Source: Comamonadaceae bacterium
GTDB taxonomy: Bacteria > Pseudomonadota > Gammaproteobacteria > Burkholderiales > Burkholderiaceae_C
Length of the DNA: 64,000 bases
Assembly: GCA_947478725.1 (NCBI GenBank)
Contig: CANJWZ010000012.1
Location: 39,183 to 103,182, forward strand
Direction: 5' to 3'
Part shown: piece after piece, positions 42,446 through 51,046 of the stretch
Layout: the number at the start of each line of letters is the position of its first letter
How positions within the stretch are numbered: the stretch's first letter is position 1
The notes under the pieces: model-generated
Database searches by the model: none
Told to the model about the DNA's origin: nothing
The model's input: only the letters and a program-made list of their open reading frames with translations
Made by a program: the position numbers and the translations under genes

Positions 42446-43972
42446 ATGAAGCTCATCGACCCTGTAGCTGCACTTCCGACTGCACCAAGCGAAAAATTCA
42501 TTCGAAAATTCGGTCTTTGGTCTGACGATCAACATATGCAAGCCGCAGCTCTCAAGGAGCGTGTACTGAAGGAAGATATCAGGCTCTTTAGAGTTGCCTG
42601 GGCTGATCCTCACGGCGTGTCTCGCGCCAAGACGGTAACTAGAGCGGCTTTCCTTGGCGCGCTTGAAAGTGGTTACAACATCAACGTGGCGACTACGACC
42701 CTTGATGCGTCGGGTGGACGGGTGTTCTCATCATTTACTCGTGGCGGCGGCATGGGACTAGAGGAAATGACAGGTTCTCCAAACCTGATCGTTGTTCCTG
42801 ATCCGGCAACATTTCGTGTATTGCCATGGGAGCTAAATGTCGGCTGGATACTATGCGACGAATACTTCACGAACGGCGTTCCGTTTCACTTTTCGCCACG
42901 ACATCTCCTGCGTAAGCAACTTGATCGCCTTTCGAAGCGAAATCTCCGTAGTGTTGTTGGGTTGGAAATTGAATGGTACTTGCTCAAATTGGTGGATGGC
43001 AACCTTACAAGCGACAACGTAGGGAGTCCCGGGATTAAGGGCCGAGCACCTTTAACGTATCCGGTGGAGCCAGGATTCTCCTTACATTCAGAGTCCAATA
43101 TGGACCTCATTCACAAACCTGTGGCCGCACTTGCCGAATATCTAGAGCGGCTCGGCTTGCCGTTACGTTCGATAGAAAAAGAATGGGGACCTGGCCAACT
43201 GGAATGTACCTTCGCGCCAAGTGATGCATTGGAAGCTGCGGACAATGTAGTCCTGTTTCGAACGGCGACTCGTCAAATATGCCGTCGCATGGGCTATCTC
43301 GCTACTTTCATGACCCGACCAAAACTGGCGGGTTATTATTCGAGCGGTTGGCATTTGCATCAATCGCTCGTCGACGCCTCTGACGGTCGGAACCTTTTCA
43401 TGCCGACGAATGAGGGCCAAGTATTGGCGCTGCTTGGGCAATCGTATCTTGGCGGACTCATGCATCACGCGTTGTCCTCCACACTCTTCGCTAATCCCAC
43501 TGTCAACGGCTATCGTCGCTTTCGAGCGAACTCTCTGGCGCCAGATCGTGTTGCTTGGTGCACAGATCATCGTGGAGTGATGCTTCGGGTGCTCGGAGCC
43601 CTAGATGATCCAGCCAGCCGCATCGAAAATAGAATTGGCGAGCCATCGGCTAATCCCTACCTGTACATCGCATCTCAGCTCGTCGCTGGCCTAGACGGAA
43701 TCGATAACAATCGACATCCTGGGCCGCCGGACACAGATCCATACGCGACGAAACATCCTATGCTGCCCAAGAGCTTGAATGAAGCGCTGCTGCTCATGGG
43801 CAGTGAGCCTCTTTATCGAGAGTCACTTGGCGCAACCTTCGTCGACTACTACCTCAAGCTCAAGCAGGCCGAGATCGGTCGTTACGAGAAGTTTTCTGCC
43901 GAAAACAAGACTGATCCATTATCTGATGACACGACAGTGTGGGAACAGGACGAGTACTTTGATTTCTTCTGA
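42446..43972 (+). CDS. Glutamine-synthetase-like ligase (gamma-glutamylanilide synthase type)
   Basis: 508-residue member of the GS superfamily. The N-terminal beta-grasp part includes RLFRVAWADPHGVSRAKTV. Catalytic-domain motifs: VVGLEIEWYLL (metal-binding Glu), SIEKEWGPGQLECTF, SGWHLHQSLVD (His ligand), NPTVNGYRRF and DDPASRIENRIGEPSANPYL. Next to a Rieske oxygenase it resembles TdnQ/AtdA1/DcaQ, which glutamylate anilines before dioxygenation, so that is my inferred role; IpuC-type amine glutamylation is an alternative. The usual amidase-type partner (TdnT) is absent. Composition looks more AT-rich than the neighbours on either side. Confidence 0.75.
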   Translation: MKLIDPVAALPTAPSEKFIRKFGLWSDDQHMQAAALKERVLKEDIRLFRVAWADPHGVSRAKTVTRAAFLGALESGYNINVATTTLDASGGRVFSSFTRGGGMGLEEMTGSPNLIVVPDPATFRVLPWELNVGWILCDEYFTNGVPFHFSPRHLLRKQLDRLSKRNLRSVVGLEIEWYLLKLVDGNLTSDNVGSPGIKGRAPLTYPVEPGFSLHSESNMDLIHKPVAALAEYLERLGLPLRSIEKEWGPGQLECTFAPSDALEAADNVVLFRTATRQICRRMGYLATFMTRPKLAGYYSSGWHLHQSLVDASDGRNLFMPTNEGQVLALLGQSYLGGLMHHALSSTLFANPTVNGYRRFRANSLAPDRVAWCTDHRGVMLRVLGALDDPASRIENRIGEPSANPYLYIASQLVAGLDGIDNNRHPGPPDTDPYATKHPMLPKSLNEALLLMGSEPLYRESLGATFVDYYLKLKQAEIGRYEKFSAENKTDPLSDDTTVWEQDEYFDFF

Positions 43973-44017
43973 GAACCCTCCGCAGTCGAAAATCCGCTAA
44001 GACAGACAAGGATAGCC

Positions 44018-45400
44018 ATGACATTTGAACGCATCAAGATAATGAAACGGCCGCAAGCCGAGCCGCACTATGACTGGGACGGCCTTGTTCAAGAGGACCG
44101 GGTTCATAGGTTCATCTATACGGATCCAGTCGTGTTCGACATGGAGATGACCAATATCTTCGGCGGGACATGGGTCTATCTCGCGCACGAAAGTCAGATT
44201 CCGAATCCTAATGATTTTGTAACCAGCAAGTTGGGCTTGCGGCCGCTGATCATCACGCGCGATGAGAAGGGAACGATACGCGCGCTATACAACCGATGTA
44301 CCCATCGAGGAACGACTATTTGTCGCGTGGCCAAGGGAAATAGCCGCGGCTTCCAATGCCCGTATCACGGGTGGAATTATTCGAATACTGGAAAGCTTCG
44401 TGGCATACCCTGGCCCAATGGTTATGCTGAGAAATTGACCAAAGACGAAAAGTACAATCTCGCCCAAGTCCCGCGGGTCGAATCATATCGAGGCTTTATC
44501 TTTGGCACCCTCAATATAGAGGCGCCATCATTGGTCGATCATCTTGGGCCAATAAAAAAGCCGATCGATGAATGGCTGAACCGCAATCCGGGCGGCAAGG
44601 TCGTTCTTTGCGAGGCGAACAGGTTTAAGTACAAAGGTAACTGGAAACTCGCCTACGACAACTCTGGCGACGGCTATCACGTTATCTACTCGCATCGCTC
44701 CCTGGTTCAAACCGAAAACCGATTTGACGACGAGGCGACTGAGAAAGGAATGTCGTACTACCAGACTGACCCAGATGCTCTCCCGATGTACATCCAATAC
44801 ATGGGGAATGGTCATCACTTCAAGGATAAGCGTCCAGCCTTGAAAAAGCGCCCTGGCGGACTTTGGGCGATTGAGCCGCTTCACCCCGGCATGGAGCACG
44901 TGCAGGAGAAATTTCGCAGTATGTACGGCGAGCGGGCTGAGTCGATGCTCGATCTTGCAGGCTCGGAGCCGGTCAATATCAATATTTTCCCGAACTTGTC
45001 TCTCTTGGGTAATCACATCCAAGTCTTTCAGCCCGTCTCCTTCGATGAAACAGAAACAGTTTGGTACGGCACAAAAATCGAAGACGTTGATGGGACTCTT
45101 GGCGAGGAGGCGTTGACCGATATAAACGCGCTTCGCATGCGTACTCAAGAGGGTTTTCCGAATTTCGGCGAAGTCGATGACCTGACAAACTTTGAACAAA
45201 TTCAGCGTGGTTTGACGGCGCCGGAGGACGAATGGATTTATATGAACCGTGGGTACGCTATTCCTGATCGTATTCAGATCTTGGAGGATGGAACTGTCAA
45301 GGGACCGGCTACCGACGAGCTGTTCATGCGTGAATATATTCGTGAATGGAAACGCCTCATGAAGTCCGATCTCAACATCGCGATACAACGGGAGGTGTAA
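44018..45400 (+). CDS. Aromatic ring-hydroxylating dioxygenase, alpha subunit
   Basis: 460-residue oxygenase. Rieske ligands Cys94-x-His96 (CTHRG) and Cys114-x2-His117 (CPYHGW); mononuclear iron ligands His221 and His226 with bridging Asp218 in NSGDGYHVIYSH; C-terminal domain normal. Closest in style to benzoate/aniline-type oxygenases. With the beta subunit, 2 bases downstream, and the reductase at 46336 it would form a two-component dioxygenase. The start is preceded by ACAAGGATAGCC, a fair site. Confidence 0.92.
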   Translation: MTFERIKIMKRPQAEPHYDWDGLVQEDRVHRFIYTDPVVFDMEMTNIFGGTWVYLAHESQIPNPNDFVTSKLGLRPLIITRDEKGTIRALYNRCTHRGTTICRVAKGNSRGFQCPYHGWNYSNTGKLRGIPWPNGYAEKLTKDEKYNLAQVPRVESYRGFIFGTLNIEAPSLVDHLGPIKKPIDEWLNRNPGGKVVLCEANRFKYKGNWKLAYDNSGDGYHVIYSHRSLVQTENRFDDEATEKGMSYYQTDPDALPMYIQYMGNGHHFKDKRPALKKRPGGLWAIEPLHPGMEHVQEKFRSMYGERAESMLDLAGSEPVNINIFPNLSLLGNHIQVFQPVSFDETETVWYGTKIEDVDGTLGEEALTDINALRMRTQEGFPNFGEVDDLTNFEQIQRGLTAPEDEWIYMNRGYAIPDRIQILEDGTVKGPATDELFMREYIREWKRLMKSDLNIAIQREV

Positions 45401-45402
45401 AA

Positions 45403-45999
45403 ATGAATGCTAACGATGCAAAAGCGAACGCATCCCGTTACTCGCACTATGTCACCAACGACTTCTATCTGGAACTCATCGCAGATTTTTCCGATTGGCA
45501 GAATAATGACAAGATCGTCTCGGACGTCGGCGAACGAGATCTCTTTCGTGGACTTCTCGAGAGAGAAGCTCGTACTTTAGATCGTCTCCTTTTTGAGGAA
45601 TGGCTTGATCTCTTCACACCAGAGTGCGTGTATTGGGTGCCATCGACTCCAGCAGGCGGTGACCCCCGTTCAGAAATCGCGATCATGTTCGATGACCGCC
45701 GTCGCTTGGGGGACCGCATTTATCGTCTGCGGACTGGTTACGCTTGGTCTCAGGCTCCGTCTTCTAGGACATCGCGGATCGTCTCCAATGTAGAAGTCTT
45801 CCGTTGCAGTCGGGACGATCAACGATTGGTTCGATCAAATTTTGCCATTAGTGAATTCTGGGATGGCCAAATCCGCGTGCTGGCAGGCTGGGCAGGCCAT
45901 CGACTCCGCAAGCAAGACGGTGAGTGGTTGATCTCTGCAAAGCAGGTGAATCTTTTGAATTGCGATCAATGTATTCGAAATCCCAGCATCATCCTGTGA
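45403..45999 (+). CDS. Ring-hydroxylating dioxygenase, beta subunit
   Basis: 198-residue NTF2-like beta subunit: REARTLDRLLFEEWLDLFTP, ECVYWVPSTPAGGDPRSEIA, RTSRIVSNVEV, and RSNFAISEF typical of this family. Structural partner of the alpha subunit. Strong GGAGGT site overlapping the end of the alpha gene; 7 bases before the glutaredoxin-like gene. Confidence 0.92.
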   Translation: MNANDAKANASRYSHYVTNDFYLELIADFSDWQNNDKIVSDVGERDLFRGLLEREARTLDRLLFEEWLDLFTPECVYWVPSTPAGGDPRSEIAIMFDDRRRLGDRIYRLRTGYAWSQAPSSRTSRIVSNVEVFRCSRDDQRLVRSNFAISEFWDGQIRVLAGWAGHRLRKQDGEWLISAKQVNLLNCDQCIRNPSIIL

Positions 46000-46006
46000 G
46001 ATACAC

Positions 46007-46270
46007 ATGACTGCAGTCGAAATCCACACCATTCGACGCCGCCAATATGTTAGCGTGGCTACAGCATTATTGAAGCGCCGAGGCATTCCGTATAAAGAAA
46101 TCGACTTCGTCGGACATTGGGAACGTCGTGATACGGTGCTGGGGCAAGCCGGTGGCCAGATTACTGTCCCACAGTTTTTTTATGCCAATATTCATATCGG
46201 TGGTCACAGACATCTTGAAGCTTTAGACAACTCTGGAGAGCTTGGAAAGATGATTGCGAGCCAAGTCTAA
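46007..46270 (+). CDS. Glutaredoxin-like protein lacking the active-site cysteines
   Basis: 87 residues with glutaredoxin fold landmarks: an N-terminal strand VEIHTIRRRQYVSVATALLK, RGIPYKEIDF, the cis-Pro region ITVPQFFYANIHIGG and HLEALDNSGELGKM. The CPYC active site is replaced by RRQY, and there is no cysteine anywhere. It cannot do thiol-disulfide exchange, so a structural or binding role, or decay, must be assumed. Tightly placed in the dioxygenase operon. Confidence 0.75.
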   Translation: MTAVEIHTIRRRQYVSVATALLKRRGIPYKEIDFVGHWERRDTVLGQAGGQITVPQFFYANIHIGGHRHLEALDNSGELGKMIASQV

Positions 46271-46335
46271 AAGCATTCACCTGCATTAACGCGGTGCGCT
46301 TGGGCGTTGCAGCCGAAGTAATACCAATTGCCAGT

Positions 46336-47295
46336 ATGACCTCTATAACCACTTCACCCATGCTTACTGTCCGGGTTTCCGCAATTTTGCAAGTTGCGGT
46401 CGATATCAACGTTTACGAACTGGCATCAGCTAACGGGGAGGGGCTACCTGTCGCTGCGGCTGGTTCCCATATTGAAGTGGAGTTGCCCGTCGGAAAAAGG
46501 CAATACTCGCTTCTGCTAGATGGGAGCAGCGCCACCCAACGAAGTTACCGGATCGCGGTGAAGAATGAATGCAAAGGCCGAGGAGGATCTCGTTACCTGC
46601 ATCAGTCTCTTCGTGTGGGTGACACCCTCAGTGTCAGCGTCCCACGAAATCATTTTCCGCTGATTGAGAGTGCTCCCGACACAGTCCTGATTGCAGGAGG
46701 CATCGGCATTACGGCAATTATCAGCATGATGAATCGACTGCGATTGATGAGGGCTTCCTGGCGTCTGCACTACGCTGCTCGCTCACAAAAACACATGGCA
46801 TTTTTGGAAGAACTTGAGGGGCAACCAAATGTGCACCTTCACTTTAGTAACGAGGTGGGTGGACGGCTCGACGTCGCAGCTATTGTGCAAGCCATGCCGA
46901 CCGACGCGCATATTTACTGTTGTGGGCCGCTGCCAATGCTCGAGGCCTTCGAGGCAGCAACGGTCGGACTTCCGGGGGACGTGAAACACGTCGAATACTT
47001 CCATGCCAAAGAAGCGCCGGCGCTTGAAGGCGGATTTACCGTTGTCCTTGCACGGTCCAACATGGAGCTACTTGTTCCCAAGGGAAAGACGATTCTTGAA
47101 GTTGTTGAGGAAGCGGGGATCGAGGTCGACTACTCCTGCACAGAGGGAACATGCGGCTCGTGCCAGACCACTGTGATCGAAGGAACTCCTGACCACCGAG
47201 ACACATTCCTCCCGGCAAATCGAAAAAAATCAAACAGTGTCATGACGATTTGTTGCTCCGGTTCAAAAACTCACCGGCTTGTCTTGGATATTTAG
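46336..47295 (+). CDS. Phthalate-dioxygenase-reductase-type flavoprotein
   Basis: 319-residue reductase. FMN-binding RSYRIAVKNE (about 71-80; R-x-Y-S/R motif), NAD-binding TVLIAGGIGITAIISMMNRL (about 116-135), CCGPLPMLEAFE, and a C-terminal plant-type [2Fe-2S] domain with CTEGTCGSCQTTV and the fourth Cys in TICCSG. The order FMN-NAD-2Fe2S is that of PDR. It should pass electrons from NADH to the Rieske oxygenase. The ATG at 46336 is chosen; an upstream GTG at 46294 is possible. Confidence 0.92.
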   Translation: MTSITTSPMLTVRVSAILQVAVDINVYELASANGEGLPVAAAGSHIEVELPVGKRQYSLLLDGSSATQRSYRIAVKNECKGRGGSRYLHQSLRVGDTLSVSVPRNHFPLIESAPDTVLIAGGIGITAIISMMNRLRLMRASWRLHYAARSQKHMAFLEELEGQPNVHLHFSNEVGGRLDVAAIVQAMPTDAHIYCCGPLPMLEAFEAATVGLPGDVKHVEYFHAKEAPALEGGFTVVLARSNMELLVPKGKTILEVVEEAGIEVDYSCTEGTCGSCQTTVIEGTPDHRDTFLPANRKKSNSVMTICCSGSKTHRLVLDI

Positions 47296-47430
47296 TGCTA
47301 CCTTGGGTATGTGACCAAGTTGCGCGGCGACTTTGCCGGCTTTGCGGATTTTCCGAGGCATAAAACTCCTTTTGAGGAATGGTATGCCTCACACACAAAA
47401 TTTCTGACAGACTCCGAATTCAGGAAGTTT

Positions 47431-47835
47431 TTACCCCGGTCGACGTTCAAATGCCTGCACATCATCGGGGATGTGGTGAAAGGCTTGTTTGTCCACTGTG
47501 AAGATTGCAATTTTTGGCTTGTAGACAGTGGGGTCATCTAAAGTGCCAACCTTCACCACCATCGAACCGGGCCTTGCTGGGGTTTGAGTACCTATCGCAG
47601 TACCACATGTAGGACAAAAAAAACGCGTCACCGGCTTTTCTAAGTCGCTGCGTTTGAACGATGCGGGGGTCCCATTTTCGTACTTGAAGCCATCAAGGTC
47701 CAAGATCACGATGGCGTTTGGGTGACCACCTGTAATATATTGACACTCTCTGCAATGGCATTGCAAAGCAGCTTTGATTTCGCCGTCATATGAGTAGCGA
47801 ATCCCTTTGCAGTAACAACCACCCGTTATCTTCAT
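47431..47835 (-). CDS. GFA-family protein (zinc-binding, CENP-V/GFA fold)
   Basis: 134 residues: GGCYCKGIRYSYDG (about 5-18), LQCHCRECQYITGG (about 25-38) and RFFCPTCGTAIGTQ (about 72-85), the zinc ligands of glutathione-dependent formaldehyde-activating-like proteins. The catalytic claim for the family is weak; most members are of unknown role. The ATG at 47835 is chosen as the start of homology. Convergent with the reductase gene. Confidence 0.88.
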   Translation of the reverse strand: MKITGGCYCKGIRYSYDGEIKAALQCHCRECQYITGGHPNAIVILDLDGFKYENGTPASFKRSDLEKPVTRFFCPTCGTAIGTQTPARPGSMVVKVGTLDDPTVYKPKIAIFTVDKQAFHHIPDDVQAFERRPG

Positions 47836-48087
47836 GACAGCCCCTAGTTGCAAATCAATAAATCATACTAACGTCATTCCAGTTATCACCAAAACACTGC
47901 GTCCAGAATCTAGTTTGACCCCAATTCTTTCTTTTTTCAACTCTTTTCTTGAAGGCAGCAAGCCATGCACCAAGACACGAAAGTCCAGATTTCTTTATAG
48001 TAGAGCTGGAGCTTTAAATTTTCGGCAGTTGCTGTGCTCTTTTTTCTTGGGTCAACAACTGCTTCCACAACTTTTAGATTTGCCTTG
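47836..48087. other. Divergent intergenic stretch, nothing recognised
   Basis: 252 bases between the GFA gene and the molybdenum hydroxylase gene. AT-rich, with T runs, presumably promoters for both directions. No repeat or RNA seen. Confidence 0.4.
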
Positions 48088-50454
48088 ATGTCAAGCACCA
48101 CACTCACCGCGGATAGGTCTCTTTCTTCTCCTCCCACAGTCCACGCTGACTTGCACGCCCGTTTTGGCAGCGGGCAGTCGGTGCGCCGTCTTGAAGACGA
48201 CAAGCTACTGGTCGGGGCCGGTCAGTTCACGGCTGATGTCAGCCCTGTGGGCCAAGTTCATATTTTCTTTTTACGCTCGCCTTACCCGCATGCCCGCATT
48301 GTCTCGGTTGACAGTACGGCTGCGCTGGCCATGCCCGGGGTGCTGAGCATTGTCACTGGGGCTGACATGGTGGCGGCGGGGGTCAAGCCGATACCCGGCT
48401 CGGCTTTCAAGCGGATCGACACTTTGCCCTGTGCCGCGCCATATCGCCGCGCGCTGGCCCACGAGCGGGTGCGTTTTGTCGGAGAAGCGGTGGTCGCCGT
48501 GGTGGCGCTGAGCTTGCAGCAAGCGCGTGACGCTGCCGAGGCAATTGACATTGACTATGCAGAATTGCCCATGCTGGTCAACTTAGACGACGCTACGGCT
48601 GCCGATGCGCCTGTGTTGTGTGAGCAGGCGGTTGACAACATCGCCGGTGAAACCCGTTACGGCAGTGTGCAGGCCACCGACCAAGCCTTTGCCCAGGCAG
48701 CGCATGTGGTCAAACTCGACATCGTCAACCAGCGTTTGGCACCCGTTTCTCTAGAGCCGCGCACGGTGCTGGCCCAGCCCGACCCAGTGACCGGCCGTTT
48801 GACGATTCGCATGAGCACGCAAATGCCTTCGGGCGTGCGCAATTCAGTCTGCGACTTGCTGGGCATTGAGCGTGGCGATGTTCGCGTGCTGGTCGGTGAT
48901 GTCGGCGGTGGTTTTGGCATGAAAACCGGCATTTACCCAGAAGACTTAGCGATTGTTTTTTGCGCCCGCGCGCTGCAGCGTCCAGTCAAGTGGGTCGCAG
49001 ACCGCAGCGAAGAATTCATCTCGGCCACGCACGGCCGAGACTTGCAAACACAGGCTGAATTAGCGCTCGACGCGAGTGGCAAAATCTTGGCGCTGCGGGT
49101 CGCCTCATTGGCCAATGTGGGCGCTTACCCGACTGGCACCGGTGCAGCCATTCAACTGCTGATCGGCCCCTGGGTGCAGACCAGCGTCTACGACATCCAG
49201 ACCATTGATTTCCATTTCAAAGCCGTGTTGACCAACACCGCGCCGACCGCCGCTTACCGTGGCGCGGGTCGGCCAGAAGCGATCCACATCATGGAGCGGC
49301 TGATGGACGAGGCGGCACGGCAGTCCGGCATTGACCGCATCGCCTTGCGTCGGCGTAACTTCATCGCGCCGTCGCAAATGCCGTATAAAAATCCGATGGG
49401 TCAAATCTACGACTGCGGTCATTTTGAATCCATCATGGACCAAGCCTTGGTGTTGGCGGACTGGTCAGGCTTTGCAACGCGCGCGGCAGACTCAGCCCGG
49501 CGCGGCATGTTGCGGGGCCAAGGCATAGCCACTTTTTTAGAGTGGACCGGTGGCAATGCGATGGAGGAAACAGTCACCGTGGCGGTGCAGGCCGACGGCA
49601 TGATCGAGGTGTTTTCAGCCGTCAACGGCATGGGGCAGGGTATCTTGACCTCGCTGGCGCAGTTGGTGGTGGACGCCTTTGGCGTACCGATTGAAAAAGT
49701 CCGGGTGGTGCTCGGCGACACCGATCGCGGCGACGGTTTTGGTAGCGCCGGTTCGCGTTCAATCTTCACAGGCGGCTCGGCCATTCGCGTCGGCGCTGAC
49801 CAAACCATTGCTGAAGCCAAGCGCCTTGCCGCGCTGGAGTTTGAAGCTTCGGTGCAGGATATCGAGTACCGTGACGGCTGTTTGCAAGTGATCGGAACCG
49901 ACCTGAGCACCGACATTTTTGCGCTGGCTGGGCGCCAAGCCGACCAACGCATTTTCATGAACTCGACCACCGCTTCGAAGGGCCCCAGCTGGCCAAACGG
50001 CTGCCACATCAGCGAGGTCGAAATTGACCCGCTGACTGGCCATGTGGCGGTGGTGGCCTATGCCTCTGTCAACGATGTCGGCCGCGTGGTGAACCCGATG
50101 ATTGTGCGCGGCCAGCTTGACGGTGGCGCGGTGCAAGGCATCGGCCAGGCGCTTTACGAGCACCTGGTCTACGACCGCGAAACCGGCCAGCCTGTGACCG
50201 GTAGTTTGATGGATTACGTCGCGCCACGCGCCGATGACTCACCCGTCTTCAAGACCGAGATGGACAGCTCGGTGCCCTGCCTGAACAACGTGCTCGGCGT
50301 CAAAGGTGTGGGCGAGCTTGGCACCATCGGCGCGACCCCCACCGTGGTCAACGCCGTGGCCGATGCACTGGCCCGCGCCGGCATGGCGGCTCAAGCGCCT
50401 TTGCTTCAAATGCCGCTGACGTCGGCCCGGGTTTGGGCCTTGATGCAAAGCTGA
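48088..50454 (+). CDS. Molybdenum hydroxylase large subunit (CO/xanthine dehydrogenase family)
   Basis: 788 residues of the CoxL/XdhB-type molybdopterin-cytosine-dinucleotide subunit. N-terminal VRRLEDDKLLVGAGQFTADV; Moco-binding GDVGGGFGMKTGIYPEDLAI, AYRGAGRPEA (where CO dehydrogenase has AYRCSFR), and the active-site Glu in GVKGVGELGTIGATPTVVNA-like VKGVGELGTIGATP near the C terminus. Presumably oxidises an aldehyde or N-heterocycle. The iron-sulfur and FAD subunits are not encoded nearby. The ATG at 48088 is chosen over a start 54 bases upstream. Confidence 0.88.
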   Translation: MSSTTLTADRSLSSPPTVHADLHARFGSGQSVRRLEDDKLLVGAGQFTADVSPVGQVHIFFLRSPYPHARIVSVDSTAALAMPGVLSIVTGADMVAAGVKPIPGSAFKRIDTLPCAAPYRRALAHERVRFVGEAVVAVVALSLQQARDAAEAIDIDYAELPMLVNLDDATAADAPVLCEQAVDNIAGETRYGSVQATDQAFAQAAHVVKLDIVNQRLAPVSLEPRTVLAQPDPVTGRLTIRMSTQMPSGVRNSVCDLLGIERGDVRVLVGDVGGGFGMKTGIYPEDLAIVFCARALQRPVKWVADRSEEFISATHGRDLQTQAELALDASGKILALRVASLANVGAYPTGTGAAIQLLIGPWVQTSVYDIQTIDFHFKAVLTNTAPTAAYRGAGRPEAIHIMERLMDEAARQSGIDRIALRRRNFIAPSQMPYKNPMGQIYDCGHFESIMDQALVLADWSGFATRAADSARRGMLRGQGIATFLEWTGGNAMEETVTVAVQADGMIEVFSAVNGMGQGILTSLAQLVVDAFGVPIEKVRVVLGDTDRGDGFGSAGSRSIFTGGSAIRVGADQTIAEAKRLAALEFEASVQDIEYRDGCLQVIGTDLSTDIFALAGRQADQRIFMNSTTASKGPSWPNGCHISEVEIDPLTGHVAVVAYASVNDVGRVVNPMIVRGQLDGGAVQGIGQALYEHLVYDRETGQPVTGSLMDYVAPRADDSPVFKTEMDSSVPCLNNVLGVKGVGELGTIGATPTVVNAVADALARAGMAAQAPLLQMPLTSARVWALMQS

Positions 50455-51046
50455 GTTCAATCGAGATTGTCCATTGGGATTTAGGGACTTTGACCGCACC
50501 CGAATCGATGCAGGCCTGCAATTTAATTGGGGGCTGACTCAATACTGTTCAGTGAAATGAATTCTTCACGTGGATGATCGTCTGAGGCAATCCATTTAAA
50601 GGCTCGTCGCCCTTTCGGGACGGGTAGTCACTGGTTCTTCTTTTGACCACCCTCGGATTTCTTTTCCCCCTAGATCTGACACATTTTGCTCGGGCTATGC
50701 AGATGATCAACCCGGCATACCAAATTGCATAACTCTCAGGGGGACAGCCCCAGCACGGGGCAGCTTGCAGCGCATGATTTGAAGACTCTTTTTAAACAAC
50801 AGCTCATCCCGATCAATGTCTTTTTGCAGTACCGCCTCATGCATCAGTCGACGCACCGGAAAGTGCGCAAAGCCACAACCCATAGAACTCTTGCCTCACC
50901 AAATCGGGCGTCTTGCTGCGAAGTACCACCCTTGCACCACGCAGGTGTGTCTTCATCTCTTTGGACCTGACCCCGTGGTTCAAATAATGCCTGGGTGTGT
51001 CACAAGTACTTGGCGAATCATAGGTTTCTTCATTGACGCAACCCTC
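50455..51046. other. 592-bp gene-free stretch
   Basis: Between the molybdenum hydroxylase and SDR genes. Short frames on both strands have no ribosome-binding site or familiar sequence. A GCCCC-AGCAC-GGGGC hairpin occurs near 50745. It may be scrambled mobile-element DNA, but nothing can be named. Confidence 0.45.

Noticed and set aside
47355..47391. GAGGCATA...TATGCCTC inverted repeat, considered as an integron attC or recombination site
   Set aside because: No integrase, no cassette structure and no core sites; most simply a weak hairpin downstream of convergent genes.
47298..47430. A short minus-strand frame starting MPRKIR after the GFA gene, with an AAGGAG site, reminiscent of HicA toxins
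   Set aside because: Only the first six residues match; the rest (AGKVAAQLGHIPKV) does not continue the HicA fold and no HicB is present.
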